Source: CAVWSM01 sp963757805
Lineage (GTDB): Bacteria; Actinomycetota; Actinomycetes; Jiangellales; Jiangellaceae
DNA length: 64,000 nucleotides
Assembly: GCA_963757805.1 (NCBI GenBank)
Contig: CAVWSM010000006.1
Location: forward strand, 372,001-436,000
Direction: 5' to 3'
Part shown: piece after piece, positions 40,820 to 49,687 of the stretch
Layout of the letters: every line of letters starts with the position of its first letter
Position numbering within the stretch: position 1 is the stretch's first letter
Notes under the pieces: model-generated
The model's database searches: none
What the model was told of the DNA's origin: nothing
Seen by the model: only the letters and a program-made list of their open reading frames with translations
Program-made: the position numbers and the translations under genes

Positions 40820-42096
40820 CAGTCCACCAACCCGAACCAGCGGGACGCCGTCTCGACGTCCTTGTCGCCGCGGCCGGACAGGTTGACCAGGATCACCGCG
40901 TCGGGGCCGAGCTCCTTGCCGAGCTCGGCCACACCCGCAAGCGCGTGGGCACTCTCGATGGCGGGGATGATGCCCTCCGTACGGCACAGGTCGCGGAACG
41001 CCGTCATCGCGTCGGCGTCGGTGATGGCGCGGTAGGTGGCGCGGCCGCTGTCCGCCAGCCAGGCGTGCTCGGGGCCGACGGCGGGGTAGTCGAGCCCGGC
41101 CGAGATGGAGTGGCTCTCCTTGGTCTGGCCGTACTCGTCCTGCAGGACGTAGGTGCGTGCGCCCTGGAAGACGCCTTGCGAGCCGCTGCTGATCGAGGCG
41201 GCGTGCCGCCCGGTCTCGACTCCGTCGCCGCCGGCCTCGAAGCCGTACAGCCGGACACCCTCGTCGCCGATGAACGCGTGGAAGATGCCGATGGCGTTGG
41301 ATCCGCCGCCCACGCAGGCGGCGACCGCGTCGGGCAGCCGGCCGGTCAGCTCCAGAACCTGCGCGCGCGCCTCGTCGCCGATGACGCGGTGCAGGTCGCG
41401 CACCATCGCCGGGAACGGGTGCGGACCGGCGACCGTGCCAAAGAGGTAGTGCGTCGAGTCGACGTTGGCCACCCAGTCGCGGAACGCCTCGTTGACGGCG
41501 TCCTTGAGGGTGCGGCTGCCGATCGTCACCGGGATGACTTCAGCGCCGAGCAGCCGCATGCGGGCGACGTTGAGCGCCTGCCGCTTGGTGTCCTCCTCGC
41601 CCATGTAGATCACGCAGTCGAGGCCCAGCAGCGCGCATGCGGTTGCCGTCGCGACGCCGTGCTGGCCGGCGCCCGTCTCGGCGATGACCCGCTGCTTGCC
41701 CATGCGCTTGGTCAGCAGCGCCTGGCCGAGCACGTTGTTGATCTTGTGTGAGCCGGTGTGGTTGAGGTCCTCACGCTTGAGCAACACCTGCGCACCATGG
41801 GCGACCTCGGCCCCGAATCGGCGCGCGTCGGTCAGCGGGCTCGGCCGTCCGGTGTAGGTGGTCAGCAGCCGCTGCAGCTCGCTGGTGAATGCCGGGTCGC
41901 GGCGCGCCCGCTCGTACGACTCGGCGACCTCGTCGAGCGCGGCGACGAGCGCCTCAGGCACGAAGCGTCCCCCGAACGGCCCGAAGTAGCGGGCGATCTC
42001 GTCATAGGTCGCCGCCCGCAGCTCGGTCACCCCCGTGCCGATGGTCACACTCCCCTCCACACCAAAGAACGGTGCGTCGGCTCGCCGCTCCGTCAC
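40819..42096 (-). CDS. trpB: Tryptophan synthase beta chain
   Basis: PLP enzyme joining indole and serine. The PLP lysine is in NHTGSHKINNVLGQALL, the phosphate-binding loop is CVGGGSNAIGIF, and YFGPFGGRFVPEALV is the standard N-terminus. 425 residues with a short N-terminal extension, intact. GTG start overlapping the trpC stop (GTGA). Confidence 0.97.
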   Translation of the reverse strand: MTERRADAPFFGVEGSVTIGTGVTELRAATYDEIARYFGPFGGRFVPEALVAALDEVAESYERARRDPAFTSELQRLLTTYTGRPSPLTDARRFGAEVAHGAQVLLKREDLNHTGSHKINNVLGQALLTKRMGKQRVIAETGAGQHGVATATACALLGLDCVIYMGEEDTKRQALNVARMRLLGAEVIPVTIGSRTLKDAVNEAFRDWVANVDSTHYLFGTVAGPHPFPAMVRDLHRVIGDEARAQVLELTGRLPDAVAACVGGGSNAIGIFHAFIGDEGVRLYGFEAGGDGVETGRHAASISSGSQGVFQGARTYVLQDEYGQTKESHSISAGLDYPAVGPEHAWLADSGRATYRAITDADAMTAFRDLCRTEGIIPAIESAHALAGVAELGKELGPDAVILVNLSGRGDKDVETASRWFGLVD

Positions 42097-42905
42097 GCCC
42101 TCCCACCCTGGCGCAGCGCCGGGTGCGCGCCGGCCGCCACGAGGTCTGCCACAGCGGTGCGGGGCTCCTTGCCCGTCACCAGGCTCTCGCCGACGAGCAC
42201 GGCGTCGGCGCCCTCGCGGGCCAGCTCGATGACGTCGTGCGGGCCGCGGACGCCGGACTCGGCGATGCGTACGACGCCCTCGGGGATGAGCGGGGCAAGC
42301 CGCGCGAACGTGTCGCGGTCGACCTCGAGCGTCTTGAGGTTGCGGGCGTTGACTCCGACCATCTTGGCGCCGGCATCAACCGCCCGCAGGATCTCGTCCT
42401 CGGTGTGCACCTCGACGAGCGGCGTCAAGCCGATCGACTCGGCGCGCTCGACGAGCGCGACGAGGGCGTTGTGGTCGAGTGCGGCGGCGATCAGCAGGAT
42501 GAGGTCGGCGCCGCAGGCACGGGCCTCCCACAGCTGATAGCTCGTGATGATGAAGTCCTTGCGCAGCACAGGGACGTCGACCGCCGCCCGCACCGCTTTG
42601 AGATCGTCGAGGGTGCCGCCGAAACGGCGCTCCTCGGTGAGCACGCTGATGGCGCTTGCCCCGCCCGCCGCATAGTCCTCGGCAAGCCGGGCCGGGTCGG
42701 AAATGGTCGCGAGGGCGCCCTTGCTGGGGCTGGATCGCTTGACCTCGGCGATCACCGAGACCCCGGGCGCACGGAAGGCCGGAAGGGCATCCTTGGCGTC
42801 GGGCTGCTTGGCCGCGCGCTCCTTGAGCTGCTCGATCGAGGTGCGCTGCTGTCGCTCGGCCAGGTCAGCCCGCACGCCGTCGAGGATGTCGTCGAGGACG
42901 CTCAC
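42093..42905 (-). CDS. trpC: Indole-3-glycerol phosphate synthase
   Basis: Closes the indole ring. Barrel motifs VIAEVKRSSPSKG, ISVLTEERRFGG, LRKDFIITSYQL and RIAESGVRG are present. GTG start (MSVLDDILDG); 270 residues, intact. It has no TrpF fusion, and no trpF or trpD occurs in the cluster. Confidence 0.96.
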   Translation of the reverse strand: MSVLDDILDGVRADLAERQQRTSIEQLKERAAKQPDAKDALPAFRAPGVSVIAEVKRSSPSKGALATISDPARLAEDYAAGGASAISVLTEERRFGGTLDDLKAVRAAVDVPVLRKDFIITSYQLWEARACGADLILLIAAALDHNALVALVERAESIGLTPLVEVHTEDEILRAVDAGAKMVGVNARNLKTLEVDRDTFARLAPLIPEGVVRIAESGVRGPHDVIELAREGADAVLVGESLVTGKEPRTAVADLVAAGAHPALRQGGRA

Positions 42906-43053
42906 CCGCGCTCCAGTTCTGCCGTCGTTGCCAAGGCGGACTGCCAACCTGCCCTGGATCGGACCAAGGGTAGCCGCGCGCGGCCCAGCCCCTGGCGGCC
43001 ACCCCGGTGCAGCGGCCTGAGCCCCGCGGGTGAGGCGTGTCGACGGCTTCGAA

Positions 43054-43303
43054 TCAGTCTCGAGCGCGCTGCTCGACCTCGGCGGTGGACGGCGTGTGGT
43101 GTTGCGCGGACGCACCGAAGCCCATCATCTGCATGACCTTGCCCACGATGCCGCCGATGATGACAAGGCCGACACGCAACCCAGAACAGCGGCCAGCTCA
43201 CGACCCACATCGACCAGGCGCCGAGCGCGAACCCGATGAGGATGATGGTCACCGCCGTCCAGGCCGCGGGGGTGTTTCCGTGGTTGTCCTCGTGCTCTGC
43301 CAT
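43054..43303 (-). CDS. Small HGxxPAAWT-type membrane protein, one frameshift
   Basis: Short protein (about 82 residues) with N-terminal HGNTPAAWTAV, two hydrophobic helices and a soluble tail (VMQMMGFGASAQ, then STAEVEQRARD). Proteins beginning HGxxPAAWT just upstream of trpC are common in Actinobacteria; their function is unknown. The frame breaks near 43183 between PLFWV and VGLVIIGGIVGK; the second frame stops at 43054. It lies between the Trp-associated membrane protein and trpC. Confidence 0.75.
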
Positions 43304-43357
43304 CTCAGCTCCTCATGCGCGCGTGGCAAGGCCATTCAACCGAAAGCCCGGGCCGGG

Positions 43358-43909
43358 TCACACCGTGGGGTCATCACCCCGGTCGATGGCGTCCCACGTG
43401 GCTTGCGGTGTGGTGGGGCTCGAACTCGTACGGCCGTCAGTGCGTGCCGCGCGCTCGTACCTGTTGCCCATGGTGGGCCATCGGGAGCCGTGCAGCATCG
43501 TCCACACGCCGACGGCGACCACAGCAGCGGCAGCCAGCATGGTGGCCGCGATCGGCCACGCGTGGGTTTCGCTGATACCCGCGGCCCGGACGGGCTCGTT
43601 GCGCCAGTCGGTGAGCGCGTCGCTTGCGATGATCCAGATCGCGGCGGTGGCGCCGGCCGCCACCAGGAAGCCGCCGACGATGGTGCGCGCCACGCCGCGT
43701 GTCGCAACGATGCCGACCAGCCCGCCCAGCGCGAGCAGCGGGATCACCCCGGCAGCGGGGAACAGGTCACGCCCGGTGGCCGTCTCGGCGGTGCGGGCGA
43801 GGTCCTCCAGCCAGGCCGTGGCCCATGCGGCGCCGGCGGCCAGGTATCCCACCAGCGCCGCGACGGCCAGGACGGCCAGCGCGGTGGCGTATTCACTGCG
43901 CGAGTTCAT
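43358..43909 (-). CDS. Trp-biosynthesis-associated membrane protein
   Basis: Membrane protein of the actinobacterial family found between trpE and trpC (Rv1610-like), 183 residues: about four helices (ATALAVLAVAALVGYLAAGA, FPAAGVIPLLALGGLVGIVA, TIVGGFLVAAGATAAIWIIA, WPIAATMLAAAAVVAVGVW) then a polar tail. Start ATG 43909 overlaps the trpE stop (ATGA). Conserved position suggests a tie to tryptophan metabolism, but no activity is known to me. Confidence 0.85.
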   Translation of the reverse strand: MNSRSEYATALAVLAVAALVGYLAAGAAWATAWLEDLARTAETATGRDLFPAAGVIPLLALGGLVGIVATRGVARTIVGGFLVAAGATAAIWIIASDALTDWRNEPVRAAGISETHAWPIAATMLAAAAVVAVGVWTMLHGSRWPTMGNRYERAARTDGRTSSSPTTPQATWDAIDRGDDPTV

Positions 43910-45458
43910 GCGTCTCCCGCCTCCGGCACTGGCGTGACGGTCTCGGCGACGGCGAGAGCCCGCAGCACCGCGGCTGCCTTGTTGCGGGTCTCCGTGTCCT
44001 CTGAGTCGGGATCGCTGTCGGCGACGATGCCCGCACCGGCCTGTACGTAGGCGACGCCGCCGCGCAGCACCGCCGTGCGGATCGCGATAGCGGAGTCGAG
44101 GTCGCCCGCAAAGTCGACGTAGCCAACGACCCCGCCGTAGACGCCGCGGCGGGTCGGCTCGAGCTTCTCGATGATCTCCATCGCCCGCGGCTTGGGCGCT
44201 CCGGACAGCGTGCCGGCCGGGAAGCACGCGAGGAGAGCATCGAGAGCCGTGCGGTCGTCGGTCAGAGTGCCGACCACCGTCGACTCGATGTGCATGACGT
44301 GGCTGTATCTACGGACGGACATGAAGTCGACGACTTCGACGCTGCCCGGCACGCACACGCGTCCGAGGTCGTTGCGTGCCAGGTCGACCAGCATGAGGTG
44401 CTCGGCTCGCTCCTTCTCGTCGGCGAGCAGGTCGGCGGCGAGCGCGGCATCCTCCTCCGGAGTCGCGCCCCGCCACCGGGTTCCGGCGATCGGGTGGGTC
44501 ATCGCGCGGTCGCCGGTGACCTTCACCAGCGCCTCGGGGCTGGAGCCGACGATGTCGAAGCCGTCGAACCGAAGCAGGTACATGTAAGGGCTCGGGTTCT
44601 CCCGCCGGAGCACGCGGTAGACGGTCAGCGGGTCTGCAGTGATGGGCATCTCGAACCGTTGCGCCACGACGATCTGGAACGCCTCGCCTGCTCGGATCTC
44701 CTCCTTGGCCTGCTCGACGGCCGCCAGGAAACCTGTGCGTGGCGTGCGTTCCTCGTACGTGACGTCGGCGGCGGGGTCGTACGCCGCGACCGAGCTGGGC
44801 GTGGGCCGGGCGATCTCGTGGGTCATGCGGTCGAGCCGCGCGACGGCGTCGGCGTAGGCCTGGTCGACGCGTTCGTCGGTGGCGTCCCAGTTGATCGCGT
44901 TGGCGATGAGCAGGACGGTGCCGTCCTCGTGGTCGAGCACGGCGAGGTCGGTGGCCAGCATGAAGGCGAGCTCGGGCAGCCGCAGGTCGTCGACCGCCAG
45001 CTCGGGCAGCCTCTCGAGCCGGCGGACGATGTCGTACGAGAGGAAGCCGACGAGCCCGCCGGTCAACGGGGGCAGGCCCGGCAGCCGCTCAAGAAGAGGA
45101 TCTGTGTGCAGCGCCTTAAGCGACCCGGCAAGTGCCTCGAGCGGGTCGCCGCCGGTGGGCAGGCCAACGGGCGGCGAGCCCTGCCAGACCGCGCGCCGTC
45201 GTGCTCGGTGAGCAGGGCGGCGGACCGCGCACCGACGAATGAGTAGCGCGACCAGACGCCGCCGTGCTCGGCCGACTCCAGCAGGAATGTGCCGGGCCGG
45301 TTGGCGGCCAGCTTGTGGTAGACGCCGACGGGCGTCTCGCCGTCGGCAAGCAGCCGTCGTACGACGGGGATGACGCGTCGGTCCTTGGCGAGGACGCGGA
45401 ACTCGGCGAGGGTCGGCGCGACGGCTGCAGACGGCACGAGGGTCATCGTGTCAGGCAT
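43906..45458 (-). CDS. trpE: Anthranilate synthase component I, one frameshift
   Basis: Forms anthranilate from chorismate with ammonia from a TrpG subunit, which is not in this window. The N-terminal regulatory region has LLESAEHGGVWSRYSFVG, containing the LLES Trp-feedback element. The catalytic part has HPIAGTRWRGATPEEDAAL, HLMLVDLARNDLGRV and FPAGTLSGAPKPRAMEII. The frame changes near 45190, after LLTEHDGA, and resumes as VWQGSPPVGLP. Restored length about 517. Its start overlaps the hisI end by 8 nt. No leader-peptide attenuator is seen, as expected inside an operon. Confidence 0.94.
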
Positions 45459-45852
45459 CGTCGCCCGAGCCCGGACGGTGTCCGATGCGCGCGTCGAGCC
45501 GCGTGCTGTCGAAGCACGTACGGGTGCCGGTGTGGCAGGCAGGGCCTTCCTGGTCGACCTTGACCAGCAGCGTGTCTCCGTCGCAGTCGAGCCGGACCTC
45601 CTTGACCCACTGCCGGTTGCCCGACGTCTCGCCCTTGACCCAGTGGTCCTGTCGACTGCGGCTGAAATAGGTGGCCCGCCCGGTCGTCAGCGTGCGGTGC
45701 AGCGCCTCGTCGTCCATCCATCCGACCATCAGCACCTCGCCAGTGTCGTGCTGCTGCACGACGGCGGTGACAAGCCCCTGGGCGTCGCGCTTGAGCTGCT
45801 GGGCGATGGTCGGATCGAGGACTCCGGCGGGCTGAGCGGACATGGGTGCCAT
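45451..45852 (-). CDS. hisI: Phosphoribosyl-AMP cyclohydrolase
   Basis: Third step of histidine synthesis; zinc enzyme. Motifs EVLMVGWMDDEAL, YFSRSRQDHWVKGETSGN and the metal-binding GPACHTGTRTCF are present. 133 residues, monofunctional (no HisE domain). ATG 45852 or 45843. It joins the his genes to trpE. Confidence 0.95.
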   Translation of the reverse strand: MAPMSAQPAGVLDPTIAQQLKRDAQGLVTAVVQQHDTGEVLMVGWMDDEALHRTLTTGRATYFSRSRQDHWVKGETSGNRQWVKEVRLDCDGDTLLVKVDQEGPACHTGTRTCFDSTRLDARIGHRPGSGDDA

Positions 45853-45926
45853 TGTGCCGTCACGTTTTGGTCTCGGTTGCCCCCCGCCGTCTGGGGGCGA
45901 GCAGGACGACCGGCATGATTCGCGAC

Positions 45927-46526
45927 ATGTCCGACAGCACCCAGTCCGCGAGCTCTGACCAGCCTGGCTCCGAGCCGCCCGCCCCGGAGCCGCAGGCGGC
46001 ACAGCCGGAGGCCGTCCAGCAGCCGTTCGCGACCCCCGCGTTCCCCGCGTATGCCGCTCCCGCGCAAGCCGCACCCGTGAGGCGAAAGCGCGCCACCAAG
46101 TACATCGTCGCGGCCGTGATCGGCGGTCTGGTGCTGCTCAGCGGCCTCGGCTACGCGATCTACCAGTACTTCGACGACTCAGTCGCCAATCTCGCAGTCG
46201 GTGACTGCATCAACGAACCCGAGTCGCTCGACGAGGTCGAGACCGTCCCCACGGTCGCCTGCGACGACGAGCACGACTACGAGGTGTTCCTCGTCGGCGA
46301 CCTCACGGGCGACGACTACCCCGGCGAGGGCGCGGTCGACGAGCAGGTGGCCCAGGAGTGCCTGACGGAGTTCGAGGGCCGCTACGGCACGTACGACGCC
46401 GAGAACCCGTACGACTTCAGCGCCCTTGTGCCGCTGGAGGAGACGTGGAGCCAGGACAAGGGCTACATCTGCCTCGTCTACAGCGTCGAGGGCGCGCTGA
46501 CGGCTCCGGTCGAGCAGGCGAGCTGA
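45927..46526 (+). CDS. Septum_form-domain single-pass membrane protein
   Basis: About 199 residues. A Pro/Ala/Gln-rich cytoplasmic N-terminus leads to one helix (YIVAAVIGGLVLLSGLGYAI), then an outward domain beginning VGDCINEPESLDEV with VACDDEHDYEVFL and paired cysteines, as in the actinobacterial septum-formation domain. Function not established. ATG 45927 chosen; ATG 45915 is also in frame. It is transcribed against the his-trp cluster, between hisI and hisF. Confidence 0.8.
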   Translation: MSDSTQSASSDQPGSEPPAPEPQAAQPEAVQQPFATPAFPAYAAPAQAAPVRRKRATKYIVAAVIGGLVLLSGLGYAIYQYFDDSVANLAVGDCINEPESLDEVETVPTVACDDEHDYEVFLVGDLTGDDYPGEGAVDEQVAQECLTEFEGRYGTYDAENPYDFSALVPLEETWSQDKGYICLVYSVEGALTAPVEQAS

Positions 46527-46546
46527 CAGCGCGACGCCTTTCGCAA

Positions 46547-46600
46547 ACTGAAGCGCCGTGCGCGACACGCCCGCCGGTGTGTCGCGCACGGCGCTTCAGT
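46547..46600. terminator. 22-bp perfect inverted repeat between convergent genes
   Basis: Arms 46547-46568 and 46579-46600 are perfectly complementary around a 10-nt GC-rich loop. It lies after the Septum_form gene and just before the hisF stop read from the other strand, so it can end both transcripts. The same core (GTGTCGCGC) recurs in a weaker hairpin near 62,040. Confidence 0.8.
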
Positions 46601-46617
46601 CTGCTGGCCGCGGCTCC

Positions 46618-47379
46618 TCAGCGGACGGGGTGGCCGGCCTCGGCAAGAGCCGCCTTGACCTCGCCGATCCGCAGCTCGCCGAAGTGAAAGACGCTCGCCG
46701 CCAGTACCGCATCAGCACCGGCCGCGACCGCGGGCGCGAAGTGCTCGACCGCGCCGGCTCCGCCGCTTGCGATGACCGGCACGGAGACCGCGTCGCGGAC
46801 CAGCCGGATGAGCTCCAGGTCGTACCCATCCTTGGTGCCGTCGCGATCCATGGAGTTGAGCAGGATCTCCCCAGCGCCAAGCCCGGCCGCGCGGGCCGCC
46901 CACTCGACCGCGTCGATGCCGGTGCCCCGCCGGCCGCCGTGCGTGGTCACCTCGAAGCCGCTGTCGGTGCCAGCCGCGCGCCGTGCGTCGACGGAGAGCA
47001 CGAGCACCTGGTTGCCGAACCGGTCGGCGATCTCGGCGATGACCTCCGGCCGAGCGATCGCTGCCGTGTTGACGCCGACCTTGTCGGCACCGGCGCGCAG
47101 CAACCGGTCGACATCGTCGACGGTACGGACTCCGCCGCCGACGGTCAGCGGGATGAACACCTGCTCGGCCGTGCGGGAGACAACGTCGTAGGTCGTCGAC
47201 CGATCACCACTGGACGCCGTGATGTCGAGGAAGACCAGTTCGTCGGCGCCCTCCTTGTCGTACGCGCGAGCAAGCTCGACCGGGTCGCCCGCATCGCGCA
47301 GGTCTACGAAGTTGATGCCCTTCACCACGCGCCCAGCATCGACGTCGAGACACGGGATGACCCGCACCGCGACGCTCAT
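46618..47379 (-). CDS. hisF: Imidazole glycerol phosphate synthase cyclase subunit
   Basis: With HisH forms imidazole glycerol phosphate and AICAR from PRFAR. Barrel with catalytic Asp in IPCLDVDAGRVVKG and in VLSVDARR; phosphate sites VGGGVRTVDDV and ASGGAGAVEH. 253 residues, intact. ATGA overlap with the small membrane gene upstream. Interrupted from hisI by the oppositely oriented Septum_form gene, so hisI-trpE probably have their own promoter. Confidence 0.97.
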   Translation of the reverse strand: MSVAVRVIPCLDVDAGRVVKGINFVDLRDAGDPVELARAYDKEGADELVFLDITASSGDRSTTYDVVSRTAEQVFIPLTVGGGVRTVDDVDRLLRAGADKVGVNTAAIARPEVIAEIADRFGNQVLVLSVDARRAAGTDSGFEVTTHGGRRGTGIDAVEWAARAAGLGAGEILLNSMDRDGTKDGYDLELIRLVRDAVSVPVIASGGAGAVEHFAPAVAAGADAVLAASVFHFGELRIGEVKAALAEAGHPVR

Positions 47380-47839
47380 GTCGAGGCCGCGTCGGGCAGG
47401 TTGAGGTCGACGCAGAACTCGTCGGTCTCGATGCGGTTGCCGCACGTGCGACCAAACTCCTCGTACTCGGAGAAGGCTGGCGACTCCTCGTACAGGCTGT
47501 CGCAGGCTGCCATGTCGCCCGTCGCACACGCGTCCCACATGCGATCCAGCCGAGCGTCGTCTCCATAGCTGTCCGGGCTGCTCGTGAAGCCGATCACGGC
47601 GAGCACGATCACCCCGACCACCACGACGATGCCGCCACCGATAAGCGCCCAGGCCCAACCTGGCAGTCCGCGGCGAGGCGGCGGCTGCGGTGCACCCCAG
47701 CCGGGCGCTGCGTGCCCCCAGGCGTACGGGCTTTGTGGTGGACCGCCGGGCGGTGGCGGAATGTATGCCCTCGCGGCGGCTGAGCGGCGACCGCACCCGG
47801 CGCCCGCCACGGATTGTCCGGCTGCTGCCCGTCAGTCAC
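47376..47839 (-). CDS. Small Pro-rich single-pass membrane protein, one frameshift
   Basis: Unrecognised. The Pro-rich cytoplasmic N-terminus (MTDGQQPDNPWRAPGAVA, then YIPPPPGGPPQSPYAWG) leads to one helix (LIGGGIVVVVGVIVLAVIGF) and an outward domain with four Cys (MWDACATGDMAACDSLY, CGNRIETDEFC). The four Cys suggest two disulfides. The frame breaks near 47770. About 154 residues. Resembles the DUF4190/septum-type anchored proteins only in layout. It sits inside the his operon with overlaps on both sides (8 nt to ridA, ATGA to hisF). Confidence 0.68.
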
Positions 47840-48224
47840 GGTCCGGTCCCACGTAGGCCACTGCTTCCACCTCGACCAGCATCCGCGGATCGATGAGCGC
47901 GGACACGCCGATCATCGAAGTCGCGGGCATGACGTCGCCGAACGCCTCGCCGTGCGCACGGCCGTACTCCTCCCAGCGGGAGATGTCGGTGACGAAGATC
48001 CGAGTACGGACAACATCGGCCAGCGAGGCGCCCGCTTCGCCCAACGCCCAGGCGATGTTGCGGATCGCCTGCTGCGTCTGCGCGTACGCATCGCCCTCGT
48101 GCACGACCTGGCCGTCGACGATCGACGTGCAACCGGTCACCCAGATGTGGTCGCCCGCAACGACAGCGCGGCTGTAGCCGACGAGCGGCTCCCACGGTGC
48201 GCCCGAGGAGATCTTGCGTGTCAC
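47832..48224 (-). CDS. RidA (YjgF/Rid) family protein
   Basis: Probable enamine/imine deaminase, 130 residues: RKISSGAPWEPLVGYSRAV, WVTGCTSIV, the active-site Arg in DVVRTRIFVTDI and MLVEVEAVAYV with its Glu. Rid proteins protect PLP enzymes from reactive enamines; here it lies between hisA and hisF and shares GTGA with hisA. The clustering may protect HisC or TrpB, which is inference. Confidence 0.9.
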   Translation of the reverse strand: MTRKISSGAPWEPLVGYSRAVVAGDHIWVTGCTSIVDGQVVHEGDAYAQTQQAIRNIAWALGEAGASLADVVRTRIFVTDISRWEEYGRAHGEAFGDVMPATSMIGVSALIDPRMLVEVEAVAYVGPDRD

Positions 48225-48943
48225 GCGGCGACCTCCAGTGCCTCCTGCAGGGTGAATGCGCCGGCGTACAGCGCCTTGCCGATGATGGCACCTTCGACGC
48301 CGAGCGGGACCAGCTTGTGAAGCGCGGCAAGGTCGTCGAGCGACGACACACCCCCGCTTGCCACGACCGGCCGGTCGGTGCGCCCGCAGAACTCGCGGAG
48401 CAGGTCGAGGTTGGGGCCGCGCAGCGTCCCGTCTTTGGTGACGTCGGTGAGCACGTAGCGCGCGCAGCCGTCAGCGTCGAGCCGCTCGAGGGTCTCCCAG
48501 AGGTCGCCGCCTTCGCGGGTCCAGCCCCGCGCGGCCAGGGTCGTGCCTCGGACGTCGAGCCCGACGGCGATGCGGTCGCCGTGCTCGGCGATGACCTTGC
48601 GGGTCCACGCGGGATCCTCGAGCGCCGCCGTACCAAGGTTGACGCGAGCGCAACCCGTTGCGAGCGCCACGGCAAGGGACGCGTCGTCGCGGATGCCACC
48701 CGACAGCTCCACGGCGACATCGAGCCTGCGCACCACGTCGGCAAGGAGGTCACGGTTGCTGCCACGGCCGAACGCCGCGTCGAGGTCGACGAGATGCACC
48801 CACTCCGCGCCCGCGTCCTGCCAGGCCAGGGCGGCGGCGAGCGGATCACCGTACGACGTCTCGCTGCCGGCCTCGCCCTGCACCAGCCGGACGGCCTGTC
48901 CATCGGCCACGTCGACAGCCGGGAGCAACACGAGCGCGGCCAT
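48221..48943 (-). CDS. hisA: Phosphoribosyl isomerase A (HisA, probably PriA with TrpF activity)
   Basis: Isomerises ProFAR in histidine synthesis; in Actinobacteria the PriA form also does the TrpF step of tryptophan synthesis. Barrel motifs LLPAVDVADGQAVRLVQGE, VELSGGIRDD, YVLTDVTKDGTLRGPNL and VVASGGVSSLDDL. 240 residues, intact; start MAALVLLP. The lack of trpF in the trp genes of this window supports the dual role. ATGA overlap with the methyltransferase. Confidence 0.95.
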   Translation of the reverse strand: MAALVLLPAVDVADGQAVRLVQGEAGSETSYGDPLAAALAWQDAGAEWVHLVDLDAAFGRGSNRDLLADVVRRLDVAVELSGGIRDDASLAVALATGCARVNLGTAALEDPAWTRKVIAEHGDRIAVGLDVRGTTLAARGWTREGGDLWETLERLDADGCARYVLTDVTKDGTLRGPNLDLLREFCGRTDRPVVASGGVSSLDDLAALHKLVPLGVEGAIIGKALYAGAFTLQEALEVAA

Positions 48944-49687
48944 CAGCGCACTCTCACGGCGCGGAACCGAAGGCGACGGTAGTCGGCCCACCACTCGCCA
49001 TCGCGGACGAGCTGAGGACGCGCCAGTCGCTCGGCCTCGGCGATGACCTCATCGGGCAGGTCGGCGATGACGTCGGCGGCAAACATCGACAGCCACGCCC
49101 GGAAGCCGTCGGCACCACTGAGCAACGTCGGCCGCGCGTAGTGCTCCAGCAGCCGGATCTCCAGGTCGGCGTCCTCCAGCATCGCTGCGTACTCCGCCGG
49201 GCTCGGAAAGAACCAGGGCCATCGCCGCTCGGGCAACCCGGCGGTCGCACAGGCGTCCTCAACCGCATCGATGATCGCGGCGACGTTGCCGACCGTGCCC
49301 ATCTCCGCAACGAACCGGCCGCCGACCCGAAGCGCCGCCGACACGCAGCCCAGCACCTCGACGGCCGCGGGCATCCAGTGCAGAGCGGCGTTGGAGAAGA
49401 CCGCGTCGACGGGGTCGGCGACCTGGAAGTCGTGCCCGTCGGCGAGGATCACGGTTGCGTCCAGGCAGCCGCTCGCGGGCCGCCTCGACCATGTGCGGGT
49501 CCGAGTCGATTGCGATGACCTCGGCACCCGCCGCCTGGATCTGGGCAGCAATCTCGCCGGTGCCGCAGCCGAGGTCGAGCACGCGTTCGCCCGGCTGCGG
49601 GTCGAGCCAGCCGAGCAGCTCACGGCCGTACGCGGAGACGAACGCGAAGTCGCGGTCGTACGTCGTGGGGTTCCAGGCAGTCGTCAC
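48943..49687 (-). CDS. Trans-aconitate-2-methyltransferase-like SAM methyltransferase, one frameshift
   Basis: SAM motif ERVLDLGCGTGEIAAQI and acidic EVIAIDSDPHMVE are in the first frame; VILADGHDFQVADPVDAVFS, NAALHWMP and RVGGRFVAEMG are in the second. One added base near 49470 (CTGCCTGGACG for CTGCCGGACG or similar) splits ERLP from DATVILADG. Restored length about 247. Placed between hisH and hisA with NTGA overlaps at both ends, an unusual place for such a gene. Trans-aconitate is the nearest known substrate, but the context gives no support for it. Confidence 0.85.

Noticed and set aside
45459..45926. A trp leader peptide or T-box before trpE
   Set aside because: trpE overlaps hisI directly and no Trp-codon run or antiterminator pairing was found.
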